Part shown: positions 39,790 through 48,571 of the stretch, piece after piece
How the letters are laid out: every line of letters starts with the position of its first letter
Position numbering within the stretch: the first letter of the stretch is position 1
Origin: Streptomyces sp. NBC_01353
Lineage (GTDB): Bacteria; Actinomycetota; Actinomycetes; Streptomycetales; Streptomycetaceae
DNA length: 64,000 nucleotides
Direction of reading: 5' to 3'
Assembly (NCBI RefSeq): GCF_036237275.1
Contig: NZ_CP108352.1
Location: 5,642,001-5,706,000, forward strand
Position numbers and translations under genes: made by a program
The notes under the pieces: generated by a model
The model's database searches: none
The model's input: the letters and a program-made list of their open reading frames with translations, nothing else
Told to the model about the DNA's origin: nothing

Positions 39790-41211
39790 TCACCGGTACT
39801 CCGACAGCCTGCGGTTGATGCCCACGATCGCACCGGCCGCGCCGAGCACGCCGAGCACGGCGGCGCCCAGCGGAAGGCCGGTCAGTGCTCCCCGGCCGCC
39901 CTCGGCGGCGCCGGTGAACTCGGACTGCTCGTGGGCCAGCGCCTTCTTCAGGGCGGCGTCGACCTGGTCGAACGACTGCCCGGTGGTCTGGTCGGTACCG
40001 ACGACCCGGAGCCGCGCACCCTCGAAGTCGCCCGCGTCGTCCTTCGCGCGCGCGTCCTTGTGCCGGTCCCTCCACTCGGCGGTGTGCTCCGCCACTTTGG
40101 CCAGCGGGTCGCGCCCGGCGTCGTCGTCGGCCAGCTCCCGGGCCTGGGCGAGCGCGCCGGTCAGCGCGGCCATGCTGCTCGTGTAGTCCGTCTCGTACTT
40201 GTCGTTCTTGCCGTCCTCGGTGAGGACGGCGCCGCGCGCGACCAGGGTCAGGTTCTCGTTGGCCCGCGCCTTCAGGGAGCTGATCCGCGCGGCGTTGAGG
40301 ACCTGGAGCGAGCTCTGCCCGTGCTCGCGGGCGTCGTCGAGACCGGCGCGGGCGACGGTGTGCGCCGCCGCCATCCAGAGCAGCACGACCACAGAGGCGG
40401 CGGTGGCGGCGAGCAGCCCGTGGTTGAACACCCGGTTCGTCAAGGCGTAGTTGCGCCGCTGGGCCAGGACCAGGACGGCGAGGGCGAGGATCCCGAGCGC
40501 GAGGGAGAGGTACGGCCAGTCACGGGCGTCCTCGTCGTCCTGATGGAGGCGCGCGGTCTCTGCCTCGTACAGGCGCTCGGCGGCGGGCAGCAGCTCGCTG
40601 GTCATCTGCTTGTTGGCGTACCGCAGATAGGCGCCGCCGAGCGGCAGGCCCTGCCGGTTGGCGGCGCGGGCCCGCTCGATCAGGCCGGTGTAGCGGGGAA
40701 GCTGCTCGTTGAGGGCGGCGATCTCGCGGGCCGACTCGGTCGAACCCTCGGTGCTCGCCGCAGCCTTGACCAGGAGCCGGGAGGCGGTCCTGATGTCGTC
40801 GGCGTACCGCTTCTGGACGTCCGCGGGCTCCTGCGCGCCGGCCAGGAAGGCGCTGGCGGCGGCCGTGTCGGCGTCGGCGAGCGAGCGGTAGATGTCGGCG
40901 GCGTCGGCGCTCAGCGGCTGGCTGCGGCTCACCACGTCGTCGGCGGAGGAGGCCCGGTCGGCGACCTCGAAGGAGGTGACGCCCCCGAACGCGACGACCA
41001 GCAGGGCCAGTACGGCTCCCAGGATCTGGAGCCGCCCGGGCTCGGTCGTGGCGGCGCGGCGCAGTCGCTCCTTGACCTCGCCCCAGGCACTCGGGCCGGC
41101 GGGCGGCGGAGTGACGGGCGGCACGGACGGCTGCGCGGGCACACCCGGGCCCGGCTTCGCGGGCGCGATGCCCGGTGCCGAGGCGGCGGGCGCATTCGGC
41201 GGGTATGTCAA
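39790..41211 (-). CDS. glnX: GlnX-like four-helix membrane sensor
   Basis: A 473-residue integral membrane protein, first in the operon. A proline-rich cytoplasmic tail precedes TM1 (about 61-80); an extracytoplasmic helical domain containing SRSQPLSADAADIYRSLADADTAAA follows, then a TM pair near 229-250 and 258-285, a second extracytoplasmic helical domain with STEGSTESAREIAALNEQL-like and EHGQSSLQVLNAARISSLKARANENLTL segments, and TM4 (443-468). This duplicated helical-domain layout matches GlnX, which links extracellular GlnH to cytoplasmic PknG in mycobacteria. TTG start at 41211 with GGGGGAGG 5-12 nt upstream. It is the top of a seven-gene unit. Confidence 0.82.
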   Translation of the reverse strand: MTYPPNAPAASAPGIAPAKPGPGVPAQPSVPPVTPPPAGPSAWGEVKERLRRAATTEPGRLQILGAVLALLVVAFGGVTSFEVADRASSADDVVSRSQPLSADAADIYRSLADADTAAASAFLAGAQEPADVQKRYADDIRTASRLLVKAAASTEGSTESAREIAALNEQLPRYTGLIERARAANRQGLPLGGAYLRYANKQMTSELLPAAERLYEAETARLHQDDEDARDWPYLSLALGILALAVLVLAQRRNYALTNRVFNHGLLAATAASVVVLLWMAAAHTVARAGLDDAREHGQSSLQVLNAARISSLKARANENLTLVARGAVLTEDGKNDKYETDYTSSMAALTGALAQARELADDDAGRDPLAKVAEHTAEWRDRHKDARAKDDAGDFEGARLRVVGTDQTTGQSFDQVDAALKKALAHEQSEFTGAAEGGRGALTGLPLGAAVLGVLGAAGAIVGINRRLSEYR

Positions 41212-41401
41212 CGTGGCCTCCCCCTCGGTCGATGACGACTCCCCGGAGGGCAGTATGGCCTCAGGGGCCCCACCCGCACACCAGGAATGACGCGATCTTG
41301 TTCCTATCGTGCCTCATGTCCGCGCCACCCCCGCAGGCGAACCCCCTGCTATGAATACGCCTCCCGGCCGAAATCGGTTCCACCACGTAGGAGTGAACAC
41401 G

Positions 41402-41437
41402 ACCGGCGGGGGCGCCCCGAAGGACGCCCCCGCCGGT
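41402..41437 (-). terminator. stem-loop ending the csn operon
   Basis: ACCGGCGGGGGCG (41402-41414) pairs perfectly with 41425-41437 (13 bp, 10-nt loop), 8 nt beyond the csnK stop on the minus strand. It separates the csn operon from the pknG-operon promoter. Confidence 0.85.
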
Positions 41438-41445
41438 GTGCGGCA

Positions 41446-42435
41446 TCACGCGCCGTAGTGCTCCCGCAGCCGCGCGGCCGCCCGGAGACCGTCCCCCCAC
41501 TCGTCGAGCGCGAACAGCGCCGCTCCCAGCACCGGTGGCGCGGTCACGACCCCGATCACGGCCTTCGGCGCCTTCAGGGCCAGCAGTTCGGTGATCCGGG
41601 CGTCCAACTCCGGGTGCCGCGCTGCCAGCACGCTGCCCCCCAGCATCACCGGCACCTCCTCGGCGAGCAGCCCGAGGCGCCCGAGGGCGACCGTCGACAG
41701 CGCGACGACCTCCTCCGCGAGCCGGTGCACCAGCGACCGGGCGATCGCGTCGCCCTCCGCGCTCGTACGGAACAGCACGGGCGTCAGCTCGTGCCGCCGT
41801 TCGAACGCGATACGGCCCAGGTGCAGTGCCTCGATCAGCGCGTACATGGACGGCAGCCCGAAGTGCGCGGGCAGCTCCCGTGCCAGGGCGGTCGGTTCAC
41901 CTCGCCCGTCCTCCGCGCGGGCCGCGAACCAGAGCGCCTCCTCGGCGAGCCCGCTGCCGCCGCCCCAGTCGCCGGAGATCTTCCCGATGGCGGGGAAGCG
42001 GGCGGTGCGGCCGTCCGGCACCATGCCGACACAGTTGATGCCCGCCCCGCACACGACGGCGACGCCCCGCGGCTCGTCGATCCCGGCGCGCAGGATCGCG
42101 AAGGTGTCGTTGCGGACCCGGATCGAACGGCTCCACCGCCGCGCGGACAGGGCCTTCTCCAGCTCCTGCTCCTCCACCGCCAGATCGGCGTTGGCGAGGC
42201 AGGCGGAGACGTGCGAGAACGTGGGCGGAGAGTCGGCGCCGCCGGCCTCCAACCAGGCCCGTCCGACCGCCTCCGCCAGGCCGTCCACGGCCGCCTCGAC
42301 CCCGACGACGGGGGGCTGGAAGCCGCCGCCGCGCGCCGAGCCGAGCACCCTCCCGTCCGTCCCGACCACGGCGACGTCCGTCTTGCTGTTCCCGGCGTCG
42401 ATCGCGAGGAGCGGCCCGTTCAGGTTCACGCCCAC
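41446..42435 (-). CDS. csnK: BadF/BadG-type amino-sugar kinase of the csn operon
   Basis: A 329-residue ASKHA-fold kinase like eukaryotic N-acetylglucosamine kinase. The phosphate-1 motif is LLAIDAGNSKTDVAVV; the connect and adenosine parts are RVRNDTFAILRAG, VAVVCGAGINCVGM (phosphate 2) and EVPVMLGGSVL. It phosphorylates the glucosamine released inside the cell by CsnH. It overlaps csnH by 10 nt if the GTG at 42435 is used (GGGAG 8 nt upstream); a GTG at 42429 gives the common 4-nt overlap. Last gene before the terminator. Assignment as CsnK rests on operon context and family. Confidence 0.85.
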   Translation of the reverse strand: MGVNLNGPLLAIDAGNSKTDVAVVGTDGRVLGSARGGGFQPPVVGVEAAVDGLAEAVGRAWLEAGGADSPPTFSHVSACLANADLAVEEQELEKALSARRWSRSIRVRNDTFAILRAGIDEPRGVAVVCGAGINCVGMVPDGRTARFPAIGKISGDWGGGSGLAEEALWFAARAEDGRGEPTALARELPAHFGLPSMYALIEALHLGRIAFERRHELTPVLFRTSAEGDAIARSLVHRLAEEVVALSTVALGRLGLLAEEVPVMLGGSVLAARHPELDARITELLALKAPKAVIGVVTAPPVLGAALFALDEWGDGLRAAARLREHYGA

Positions 42436-43787
42436 GCGAGGTGCTCCCGGTTGTGCGCGATCAGCCGGTCGGTGAGCGCGTCGGCGTACGCGTACTGCCC
42501 CACCAGGGGGTGCGCCAGCAGTGCCCTGAACACCCGCTCGCGGCCGCCGCGCAGCGCCGCCTCCAGGGCCAGGTCCTCGTACGCGGTCACGTTCGCGATC
42601 AGCCCGGCGTACAGCGGGTCCAGCGGGCCGACCGGCAGCGGCGAGACACCCTGCGGCCCCACCGCCGCCTGCACCTCGATGACGGCGTCGTCCGGCAGGA
42701 ACGGCAGCGTGCCGCCGTTGTACGTGTTCACCACCTGGTACGGCGAACCACCGCCCGCCCGTCGCCCACCGCCACCCTCAACGGATGGCCCTTCGGGCCC
42801 GCTGCTGCTTCCCAGGAGAGACGCCGCCAGGTCCACGGCGGCCTCCGAGTAGAACGCGCCGCCACGCTTGCCGAGCAGCGCCGGCTTCTCGTCGAGCGCC
42901 GGGTCCCCGTACATCTCCAGGAGTTCCTTCTCCATCGCGGCGACCTCGGCGGCCCGCGAGGGCTTGGAGCCGAGCTCCCGTACGACCTCGTCATGCGCGT
43001 AGAAGTACCGCAGGTAGTAGGAGGGGACGACGCCGAGGCGGTCCACGATCGCGTGCGGCAGACGGAGGTCGTCGGCGATGGCCTCGCCGTGCTCGGCGAG
43101 CAGCCGGGGCAGGACGTTCTCGCCCTCGGGCCCGCCGAGGCGGACGGCCGTCTCCCAGGTCAGGTGGTTGAGCCCGACATGGTCGAGATGGACGTCGGCC
43201 GGTGCCACGTCGAGCATCCCGGCGAACTTCCGCTGGAAGCCGATGGCCACGTTGCACAGCCCGACGGCCTTGTGGCCGGCCTGGAGCAGCGCACGCGTGA
43301 CGATGCCGACGGGGTTGGTGAAGTCGATGATCCAGGCGTCCGGGTTGGTCCGCCGGACCCGCTCGGCGATGTCCAGAACCACCGGCACGGTCCGCAGCGC
43401 CTTGGCGAGCCCACCGGCACCGGTGGTCTCCTGCCCGACACAGCCGCACTCCAGCGGCCAGGTCTCGTCCTGGTTCCGCGCGGCCTGCCCGCCGACCCGC
43501 AGCTGGAGCAGGACGGCGTCCGCGCCCTCCACTCCGGCGTCGATGTCGGAGGTGGTGACGATCTTCCCCTCGTGGCCCTGCTTGGCGAAGATCCGCCGGG
43601 CGAGCCCGCCGACCAGCTCCAGTCGGTCGGCGGCCGGGTCGACGAGGACGAGTTCGGTGATGGGCAGGGTGTCGCGCAACCGCGCGAATCCGTCGATCAG
43701 TTCGGGGGTGTAGGTGGAGCCGCCCCCCACGACAGCAATCTTTGACGCCCGGGGGTGCGGGGGTTGTCCCCCGATTGACTGCAGCAT
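42426..43787 (-). CDS. csnH: GH4-family glycosidase, 6-phospho-beta-glucosidase-like, of the csn operon
   Basis: A 453-residue NAD- and metal-dependent glycoside hydrolase of family 4. VVGGGSTYTPEL (NAD loop, near residue 20), LLQLRVGGQAARNQDE, DFTNPVGIVT (catalytic Asp region), GLCNVAIGFQRKF (metal-binding Cys) and VGLNHLTWETAV (metal-binding His) are all present, so the enzyme should be active. It hydrolyses imported chitosan oligosaccharides or glucosaminides. An unusual Gly/Ser/Pro/Arg-rich insert (GPEGPSVEGGGGRRAGGG) near residues 320-340 looks like an added flexible loop. The next gene starts within its end. csn assignment from gene order and operator. Confidence 0.86.
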   Translation of the reverse strand: MLQSIGGQPPHPRASKIAVVGGGSTYTPELIDGFARLRDTLPITELVLVDPAADRLELVGGLARRIFAKQGHEGKIVTTSDIDAGVEGADAVLLQLRVGGQAARNQDETWPLECGCVGQETTGAGGLAKALRTVPVVLDIAERVRRTNPDAWIIDFTNPVGIVTRALLQAGHKAVGLCNVAIGFQRKFAGMLDVAPADVHLDHVGLNHLTWETAVRLGGPEGENVLPRLLAEHGEAIADDLRLPHAIVDRLGVVPSYYLRYFYAHDEVVRELGSKPSRAAEVAAMEKELLEMYGDPALDEKPALLGKRGGAFYSEAAVDLAASLLGSSSGPEGPSVEGGGGRRAGGGSPYQVVNTYNGGTLPFLPDDAVIEVQAAVGPQGVSPLPVGPLDPLYAGLIANVTAYEDLALEAALRGGRERVFRALLAHPLVGQYAYADALTDRLIAHNREHLAWA

Positions 43788-43793
43788 GGCGTA

Positions 43794-44678
43794 TCAGCCC
43801 TTCACTCCGGTCAGTGTGACTCCCTCGACGAACGCCTTCTGGGCGAAGAAGAAGACGAGGATCACAGGGGCCATGACCAGTACGGTCGCGGCCATGGTCA
43901 GGTTCCAGTCGGTGTGGTGCGCGCCCTTGAAGGACTCCAGGCCGTAACTCAGCGTCCAGGCCCCGGGGTTCTCGGACGCGTAGATCTGGGGTCCGAAGTA
44001 GTCGTTCCAGCAGTAGAAGAACTGGAACAGCGCGACGGCGGCGATGCCGGGCCTGGCCATCGGGAGCACGATCTTGAGGAGCGTACGGAACTCGCCGCAC
44101 CCGTCGATCCTTGCGGCCTCGATGTACTCGTTCGGGATCGTCAGCAGGAACTGGCGCAGCAGGAAGATCGCGAACGCGTCGCCGAACGCCATCGGGATGA
44201 TCAGCGGCCACAGCGTTCCCGAGAGATCCATCTGCTTGGCCCAGAACAGATACATCGGGATGATGATCACCTGCGGCGGCAGCATCATCATCGAGATGAC
44301 GAGCAGCAGCGACAGATGCCGGCCGCGGAAGCGGAACTTGGCGAGGGCGTACGCCACCGGGATCGAGGACACCACCACGAGCACGGTGCCGAGCCCCGCG
44401 TACAGCAGGGAGTTCCGCCACCAGGTGAGGAAGCCGGGGGTGTCCAGGACCCGGACGTAGTTGTCCCAGTGCCAGGAGTTCGGCGTGAGGTCCCGGGTCA
44501 GCGCCTGCTGGTCGCTCATCAGGGACGTCAGGAAGACGAAGACGAAGGGCAGCACGAAGAACAGGGCCGTCGCGATCCCGAGGGAGTGCACGGCGATCCA
44601 GTGCAGCGCCGCCTTGCGGCGGGCGCGCCTCTCGGCGGGGCCCACCACGGGACGGTCGAACGCGGATGCGGTGGTCAT
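43794..44678 (-). CDS. csnG: carbohydrate ABC transporter permease, inner-membrane subunit 2
   Basis: A 294-residue MalG-type permease with six helices: start TALFFVLPFVFVFLTSLM, then LLYAGLGTVLVVVSSIPVAYALAKFRF and LLLVISMMMLPPQVIIIPMYLFW. The EAA coupling loop is EYIEAARIDGCGEFRTLLKIVLP. Forms the membrane channel with CsnF and takes sugar from CsnE; the ATPase is not encoded here, so a general MsiK-type ATPase likely powers it, as in other Streptomyces sugar importers. It follows csnF after 3 nt and precedes csnH by 6 nt. Confidence 0.92.
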   Translation of the reverse strand: MTTASAFDRPVVGPAERRARRKAALHWIAVHSLGIATALFFVLPFVFVFLTSLMSDQQALTRDLTPNSWHWDNYVRVLDTPGFLTWWRNSLLYAGLGTVLVVVSSIPVAYALAKFRFRGRHLSLLLVISMMMLPPQVIIIPMYLFWAKQMDLSGTLWPLIIPMAFGDAFAIFLLRQFLLTIPNEYIEAARIDGCGEFRTLLKIVLPMARPGIAAVALFQFFYCWNDYFGPQIYASENPGAWTLSYGLESFKGAHHTDWNLTMAATVLVMAPVILVFFFAQKAFVEGVTLTGVKG

Positions 44679-44681
44679 GGA

Positions 44682-45677
44682 TCAGTCACCCGAGCCGATC
44701 AGGCCGCCGCGCCTGCGCATCAGCAGCGCGGTGCAGGCCATGGAGAGGGCGAACAGGACGAGCGCCACGACGCACGCGGCGCCGTAGTCGAAGCGGCCGA
44801 AGCCGAGGTTGTAGACCAGCTGCGGCAGGGTCAGCGTGGAGTCGTCCGGGTAGCCCGGCTCGAAGGTCTCGCCCGAGCCGCCCATCTTTCCGGAGGCGAC
44901 CTTCGCCGCCACGATCGGCTGGGTGTAGTACTGCATCGCGCCGATGACCCCGGTGACGACCGCGAAGAGCACGATCGGCGAGATGTTCGGCAGCGTCACG
45001 TACCGGAACCGCTGCCAGGCCGAGGCCCCGTCCAGCTCCGCCGCCTCGTACTGCTCCTTCGGTACGTCGAGCAGCGCCGCCATGAAGATGACCATGAGGT
45101 CGCCGACGCCCCAGACCGCGAGGACGGTCAGCGCGGGCTTGGCCCAGGCCGCGTCGTTGAACCAGGACGGCGCCGGGATACCGACCGCCTCCAGGAGCGA
45201 GTTGACCGGCCCGGTGCCGGGGTTGAGCAGGAAGACGAAGGCCAGCGTCGCGGCCACCGGCGGGGCCAGGTACGGCAGGTAGAACAGGGTGCGGAAGACG
45301 CCGGTGCCCGTCTTGATCTTGGTGATCAGCAGACCGACGCCGAGGCCGAAGACGACCCGGCAGGCGACCATGACGACGGCCAGCCAGAGGGTGTTCTGCA
45401 TCGCCGGCCAGAACTTCGGCAGATCCGAGAAGACGTAGGACCAGTTGTCCAGGCCCCGCCAGGTCGGCGGGTTGAGCCCGTCGTACTTCATGAACGAGAA
45501 GTACAGGGTCGAGACGAGGGGATAGGCGAAGAAGACGCCGAATCCGACCAGCCAGGGCGACATGAACGCCACGGTCCGAAGCGCGCTTCGTACGCGCTTC
45601 GACCGCAGCGTGTGACGCCCGTCCTGGGAGGCGGCCGGTCCGGCCGGCCGCTTCGTGGGCAGGGTGTCGGTGCTCAT
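44682..45677 (-). CDS. csnF: carbohydrate ABC transporter permease, inner-membrane subunit 1
   Basis: A 331-residue MalF-type permease. Helices include FMSPWLVGFGVFFAYPLVSTLYFSFM, AVVMVACRVVFGLGVGLLI and the C-terminal ACVVALVLFALSMACTALLM; the EAA loop is EQYEAAELDGASAWQRFRYVTLP. It lies between csnE and csnG in the chitosan-oligosaccharide uptake operon, 19 nt from csnE. Six transmembrane segments, standard size. Confidence 0.92.
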   Translation of the reverse strand: MSTDTLPTKRPAGPAASQDGRHTLRSKRVRSALRTVAFMSPWLVGFGVFFAYPLVSTLYFSFMKYDGLNPPTWRGLDNWSYVFSDLPKFWPAMQNTLWLAVVMVACRVVFGLGVGLLITKIKTGTGVFRTLFYLPYLAPPVAATLAFVFLLNPGTGPVNSLLEAVGIPAPSWFNDAAWAKPALTVLAVWGVGDLMVIFMAALLDVPKEQYEAAELDGASAWQRFRYVTLPNISPIVLFAVVTGVIGAMQYYTQPIVAAKVASGKMGGSGETFEPGYPDDSTLTLPQLVYNLGFGRFDYGAACVVALVLFALSMACTALLMRRRGGLIGSGD

Positions 45678-45696
45678 GAGGAGTGCGCCCCCACCG

Positions 45697-47034
45697 TCAC
45701 TTCGCCTGGGCGATGTCGCGGTCGATCTGGGCCGCGGTGTCCTCGAGGCCCTTCTTCAGGTCCGGGACCTGGCCCTTCTCGTACTTCTGGGCGAAGTCCT
45801 GGAAGGTGTCCTGGTACGTGGAGCCGTTCACCGCGCCGTCGGAGGTGGAGGACTCGGGGTGCCGGGCGATCTCCAGGAAAGTCTTGAAGCGCTCGTCGAC
45901 CTTGAGGTTCGGGGACTTCAGTGCCTCCAGGGTGGAGGGGACGTTCCCGATGCCGTTGGCGAAGTTCACCACGGCCTCGGTGTCCATGGTCATGTACTTG
46001 ACCAGCTCCCAGGCCGCGTTCTGCTTCCTGCTCTGCGGCGCGATGCCGATGATCGTGCCGGAGAGGTAGCCCTTGCCGTACTCGGCCACCTCGTCGTCCG
46101 CGACCGGCAGGGGCGCGACGCCGACTTCGAAGCCGACCTTGGCCTCCTTGATGAAGTTCAGCCGCCACTCGCCGTCGAGCTGCATGGCGACCTGGCCGGT
46201 GTGGAACGGGTGCGTGGCGCCCCACTCGTCACCGAAGGTGGTGCGGTACTTGTCCAGCTTCGCGAACCCGCCCAGGCCGTCGACCAGCGACTTCTGGTAG
46301 GTCAGCATCTCGGCGAAGGCCGGGTCCTTGGCGAGGTTCGACTTGCCGTTCGCGTCGAAGTACGTGTGGTCCCACTGCGACATGTAGTGGCTCGGGACGG
46401 TCTCGTAGCCGAGGTAGTTCGGCATGAAGCCGAGCCGCTCGTAGCTGTCGCCCTTCTCCTTGGTCAGCTTCTTGGCGACCTCCCTGAACTCCGACCAGGT
46501 CTTCGGCGGGGAGGTGATGCCGGCCGCCTTGAAGGCGTCCTTGTTGTAGTAGAGCCCGTACGCGTCGGAGAGCAGCGGCAGGGAACAGCGCTTGCCCTCG
46601 AACTGGGTGTAGCCCTGGAGGACCTTGGAGAACGTCCTGTCCAGGTCCACCTTGTCCTTCTCCAGGAAGGGCTTCAGGTCCGCGAGCGCGCCGGACGCGC
46701 AGAACTTGCCGACGTTGGACGTGGTGAAGGAGGCGGCCACGTCCGGGCCGTTCGAACCGCCCGCGCGCAGCGCCTGGTTGAGCTTGTCGTCGTTGATGTT
46801 GCCGACGACCTTCACCTCGATGTTCGGGTGGGCCTTCTCGAAGCGGGCGACGTTGTCCTCGATCGCCTTGACCTCGGCGGGCGCCGACCATCCGTGCCAG
46901 AAGGTGATCGTGGTCTGCGCGTTCGGGTCGTCGCTCGCCTTGTTCTCGGCGGAGCCGGTACAGGCCGAGGCGAGGAGGGCGACCGAGGCGGTGGCGGCGA
47001 GCGCGACGGCGGCTCTGCGCGGGCGTACGGGCAT
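45697..47034 (-). CDS. csnE: carbohydrate ABC transporter substrate-binding lipoprotein
   Basis: A 445-residue family-1 solute-binding protein. A signal with lipobox LLASAC (Cys25) anchors it outside the membrane. Typical motifs: TTITFWHGWSAPAEVKAI, FEKAHPNIEVKVV, DAYGLYYNKDAFKAAGI and QVAMQLDGEWRLNFI. Binds chitosan-derived oligosaccharides or GlcN dimers and delivers them to CsnFG. It follows csnR after 113 nt, so it may have its own ribosome site (GGGAGATTTC-like sequence upstream) while sharing the csnR promoter. Assignment based on operon and operator. Confidence 0.91.
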   Translation of the reverse strand: MPVRPRRAAVALAATASVALLASACTGSAENKASDDPNAQTTITFWHGWSAPAEVKAIEDNVARFEKAHPNIEVKVVGNINDDKLNQALRAGGSNGPDVAASFTTSNVGKFCASGALADLKPFLEKDKVDLDRTFSKVLQGYTQFEGKRCSLPLLSDAYGLYYNKDAFKAAGITSPPKTWSEFREVAKKLTKEKGDSYERLGFMPNYLGYETVPSHYMSQWDHTYFDANGKSNLAKDPAFAEMLTYQKSLVDGLGGFAKLDKYRTTFGDEWGATHPFHTGQVAMQLDGEWRLNFIKEAKVGFEVGVAPLPVADDEVAEYGKGYLSGTIIGIAPQSRKQNAAWELVKYMTMDTEAVVNFANGIGNVPSTLEALKSPNLKVDERFKTFLEIARHPESSTSDGAVNGSTYQDTFQDFAQKYEKGQVPDLKKGLEDTAAQIDRDIAQAK

Positions 47035-47147
47035 GGCGAAATCTCCCTGTGGCGGAGGGGGTTACGGGGGGAAGGGGTACGACGAAGAGACGGCCGTGAG
47101 CCGAGTGGTGGGCCGGTGGTGAGTCGGGTGGTGGGAGGTCCGCGGTC

Positions 47148-48362
47148 CTATCGGGACGTGTCGAAGACCTCGTCGCGGGTGGTGGCGAGGGCGCCTTCCA
47201 GGGCCCCGCGCAGGACGGGGTACCGGTCCACGTCCCCGAGGACGAGCCGGGGCCGGGAGGCGGCGAGTTCGGCCAGCTCGGACTGGATGCGCTCGCGCAG
47301 GGGTTCCCCGCCGGCGACGGTCACCTCGCCGGACAGGACGAGCAGTTCGGGGTCGAGTACGGCGACGAGGGAGGCCAGACCGGTGGCGAGGCGCTCGGCG
47401 TACCGGTCGAGGAGCGCCGCGTACCGGGGGTCGTCGTCGTGGTGGGCGGCGGCGTGGGTGAGCAGCCGGGTCGCGGTGGGCACATAGGGCTGTTCGGGGG
47501 TGTCGATGCCGAGCTCCCGGGCGATCCGGGGTACGGACTGGACTCCGGCGAGCTCCTGGAAGCCGCCGGAGTTGGCCTTGGTGACCTGCCGCACGAGCGG
47601 GGTGCCGGGCACGGGCAGGAAGCCGACCTCGCCGGCGCCGCCGGTGAAGCCGCGGTGGAGCCGGCCGCCGAGGACAAGGGCGGCGCCGAGGCCCTCCTGG
47701 TTCCACAGCAGCACGAAGTCCTCGTGGCCCCGGGCGGCGCCCAGGCGCTGCTCGGCGACGGCGGCGAGGTTGACGTCGTTCTCGTACTCGAACGGCATCG
47801 GGAGCACCGTCGCCAGCTCCTCCAGGAGCGTGGGGGAGTGCCAGCCGGGCAGATGGGAGGCGTACCGCAGCCGCCCGGTGGCCGGGTCGAAGGCACCGGG
47901 GGTGCCGATGACGAGGCGGTGCACCTCGCCTCGGGTGATCCCGGCGTCCTTGGCGGCGCCGTCGAGGGCGGTGGTGACCTGCCGTACGACTCCCTCCGAG
48001 GCGCGCCCCGGGGTCCTGAGCTCGAACTCGCCGACGACCTCGCCGGTGATGTCGGCGACGGCGGCGCGGATCCGGTGCGGGTTCACATCGAGTCCGGCGG
48101 CGAAGGCGGCCCGGGGGTTGAGCTCGTACAGCTGAGCGCTGGGTCCCGGCCGGCCCGCCGTGGTGCCGGTGGCGAGGACGAGCCCGGCGGCTTCGAGTCG
48201 GGCGAGGAGTTGGGAGGCGGTCGGCTTGGAGAGGCCGGTGAGCTTGCCGATCCGGGTGCGGGACAGGGTCCCGTGCTCCAGGAGCAGATCGAGGGCGGCA
48301 CGGTCGTTCATGGCCCGCAGGACGCGCGGGGTGCCGGGGATTCCCGGGGTCGTACCGGCCAT
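47148..48362 (-). CDS. csnR: ROK-family repressor of the csn operon
   Basis: A 404-residue ROK regulator: an N-terminal winged helix-turn-helix (LLLEHGTLSRTRIGKLTGLSKPTASQLLARLEAAGLV, in parts) and a C-terminal sugar-kinase-like domain with AAGLDVNPHRIRAAVADI, GTPGAFDPATG and LLWNQEGLGAALVLGG. The ROK zinc-finger cysteines are mostly missing (GGFQELAGVQSV where CxCG..C usually is), as known for many actinobacterial ROK repressors. CsnR represses the csnR-K operon and is relieved by chitosan oligosaccharides. ATG 48362 chosen; the frame could start at 48398. The palindromic operator lies 74 nt upstream. Confidence 0.88.
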   Translation of the reverse strand: MAGTTPGIPGTPRVLRAMNDRAALDLLLEHGTLSRTRIGKLTGLSKPTASQLLARLEAAGLVLATGTTAGRPGPSAQLYELNPRAAFAAGLDVNPHRIRAAVADITGEVVGEFELRTPGRASEGVVRQVTTALDGAAKDAGITRGEVHRLVIGTPGAFDPATGRLRYASHLPGWHSPTLLEELATVLPMPFEYENDVNLAAVAEQRLGAARGHEDFVLLWNQEGLGAALVLGGRLHRGFTGGAGEVGFLPVPGTPLVRQVTKANSGGFQELAGVQSVPRIARELGIDTPEQPYVPTATRLLTHAAAHHDDDPRYAALLDRYAERLATGLASLVAVLDPELLVLSGEVTVAGGEPLRERIQSELAELAASRPRLVLGDVDRYPVLRGALEGALATTRDEVFDTSR

Positions 48363-48435
48363 GACGATGCACCTGCCCTTCGGCTCTGGAGGGGCCATTC
48401 TGCTGCCCCGCCGCCTGCTCCCCCAACCGCACTGT

Positions 48436-48450
48436 TAGGAAAGTTTCCTA
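48436..48450. promoter_or_regulatory. CsnR operator upstream of csnR
   Basis: TAGGAAA-G-TTTCCTA at 48436-48450 is a perfect 15-bp palindrome, and it matches what I remember of the CsnR-box (AGGAAAGTTTCCT). The pyrimidine/purine arms with TTTCC contrast with the GC-rich surroundings. It overlaps the presumed csnR promoter and would allow autorepression of the whole operon. Confidence 0.9.
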
Positions 48451-48571
48451 TTCGGTGGAAGGACCGTAGGACGGGCGTCACCGAGGCGTCAATACCCTGG
48501 GCGTCGCTGTTTGGCCCCTGATAGGGCTTCAGGTCGCTCACGCGGCGGAGACCGACCACCCAGGGGGATGT

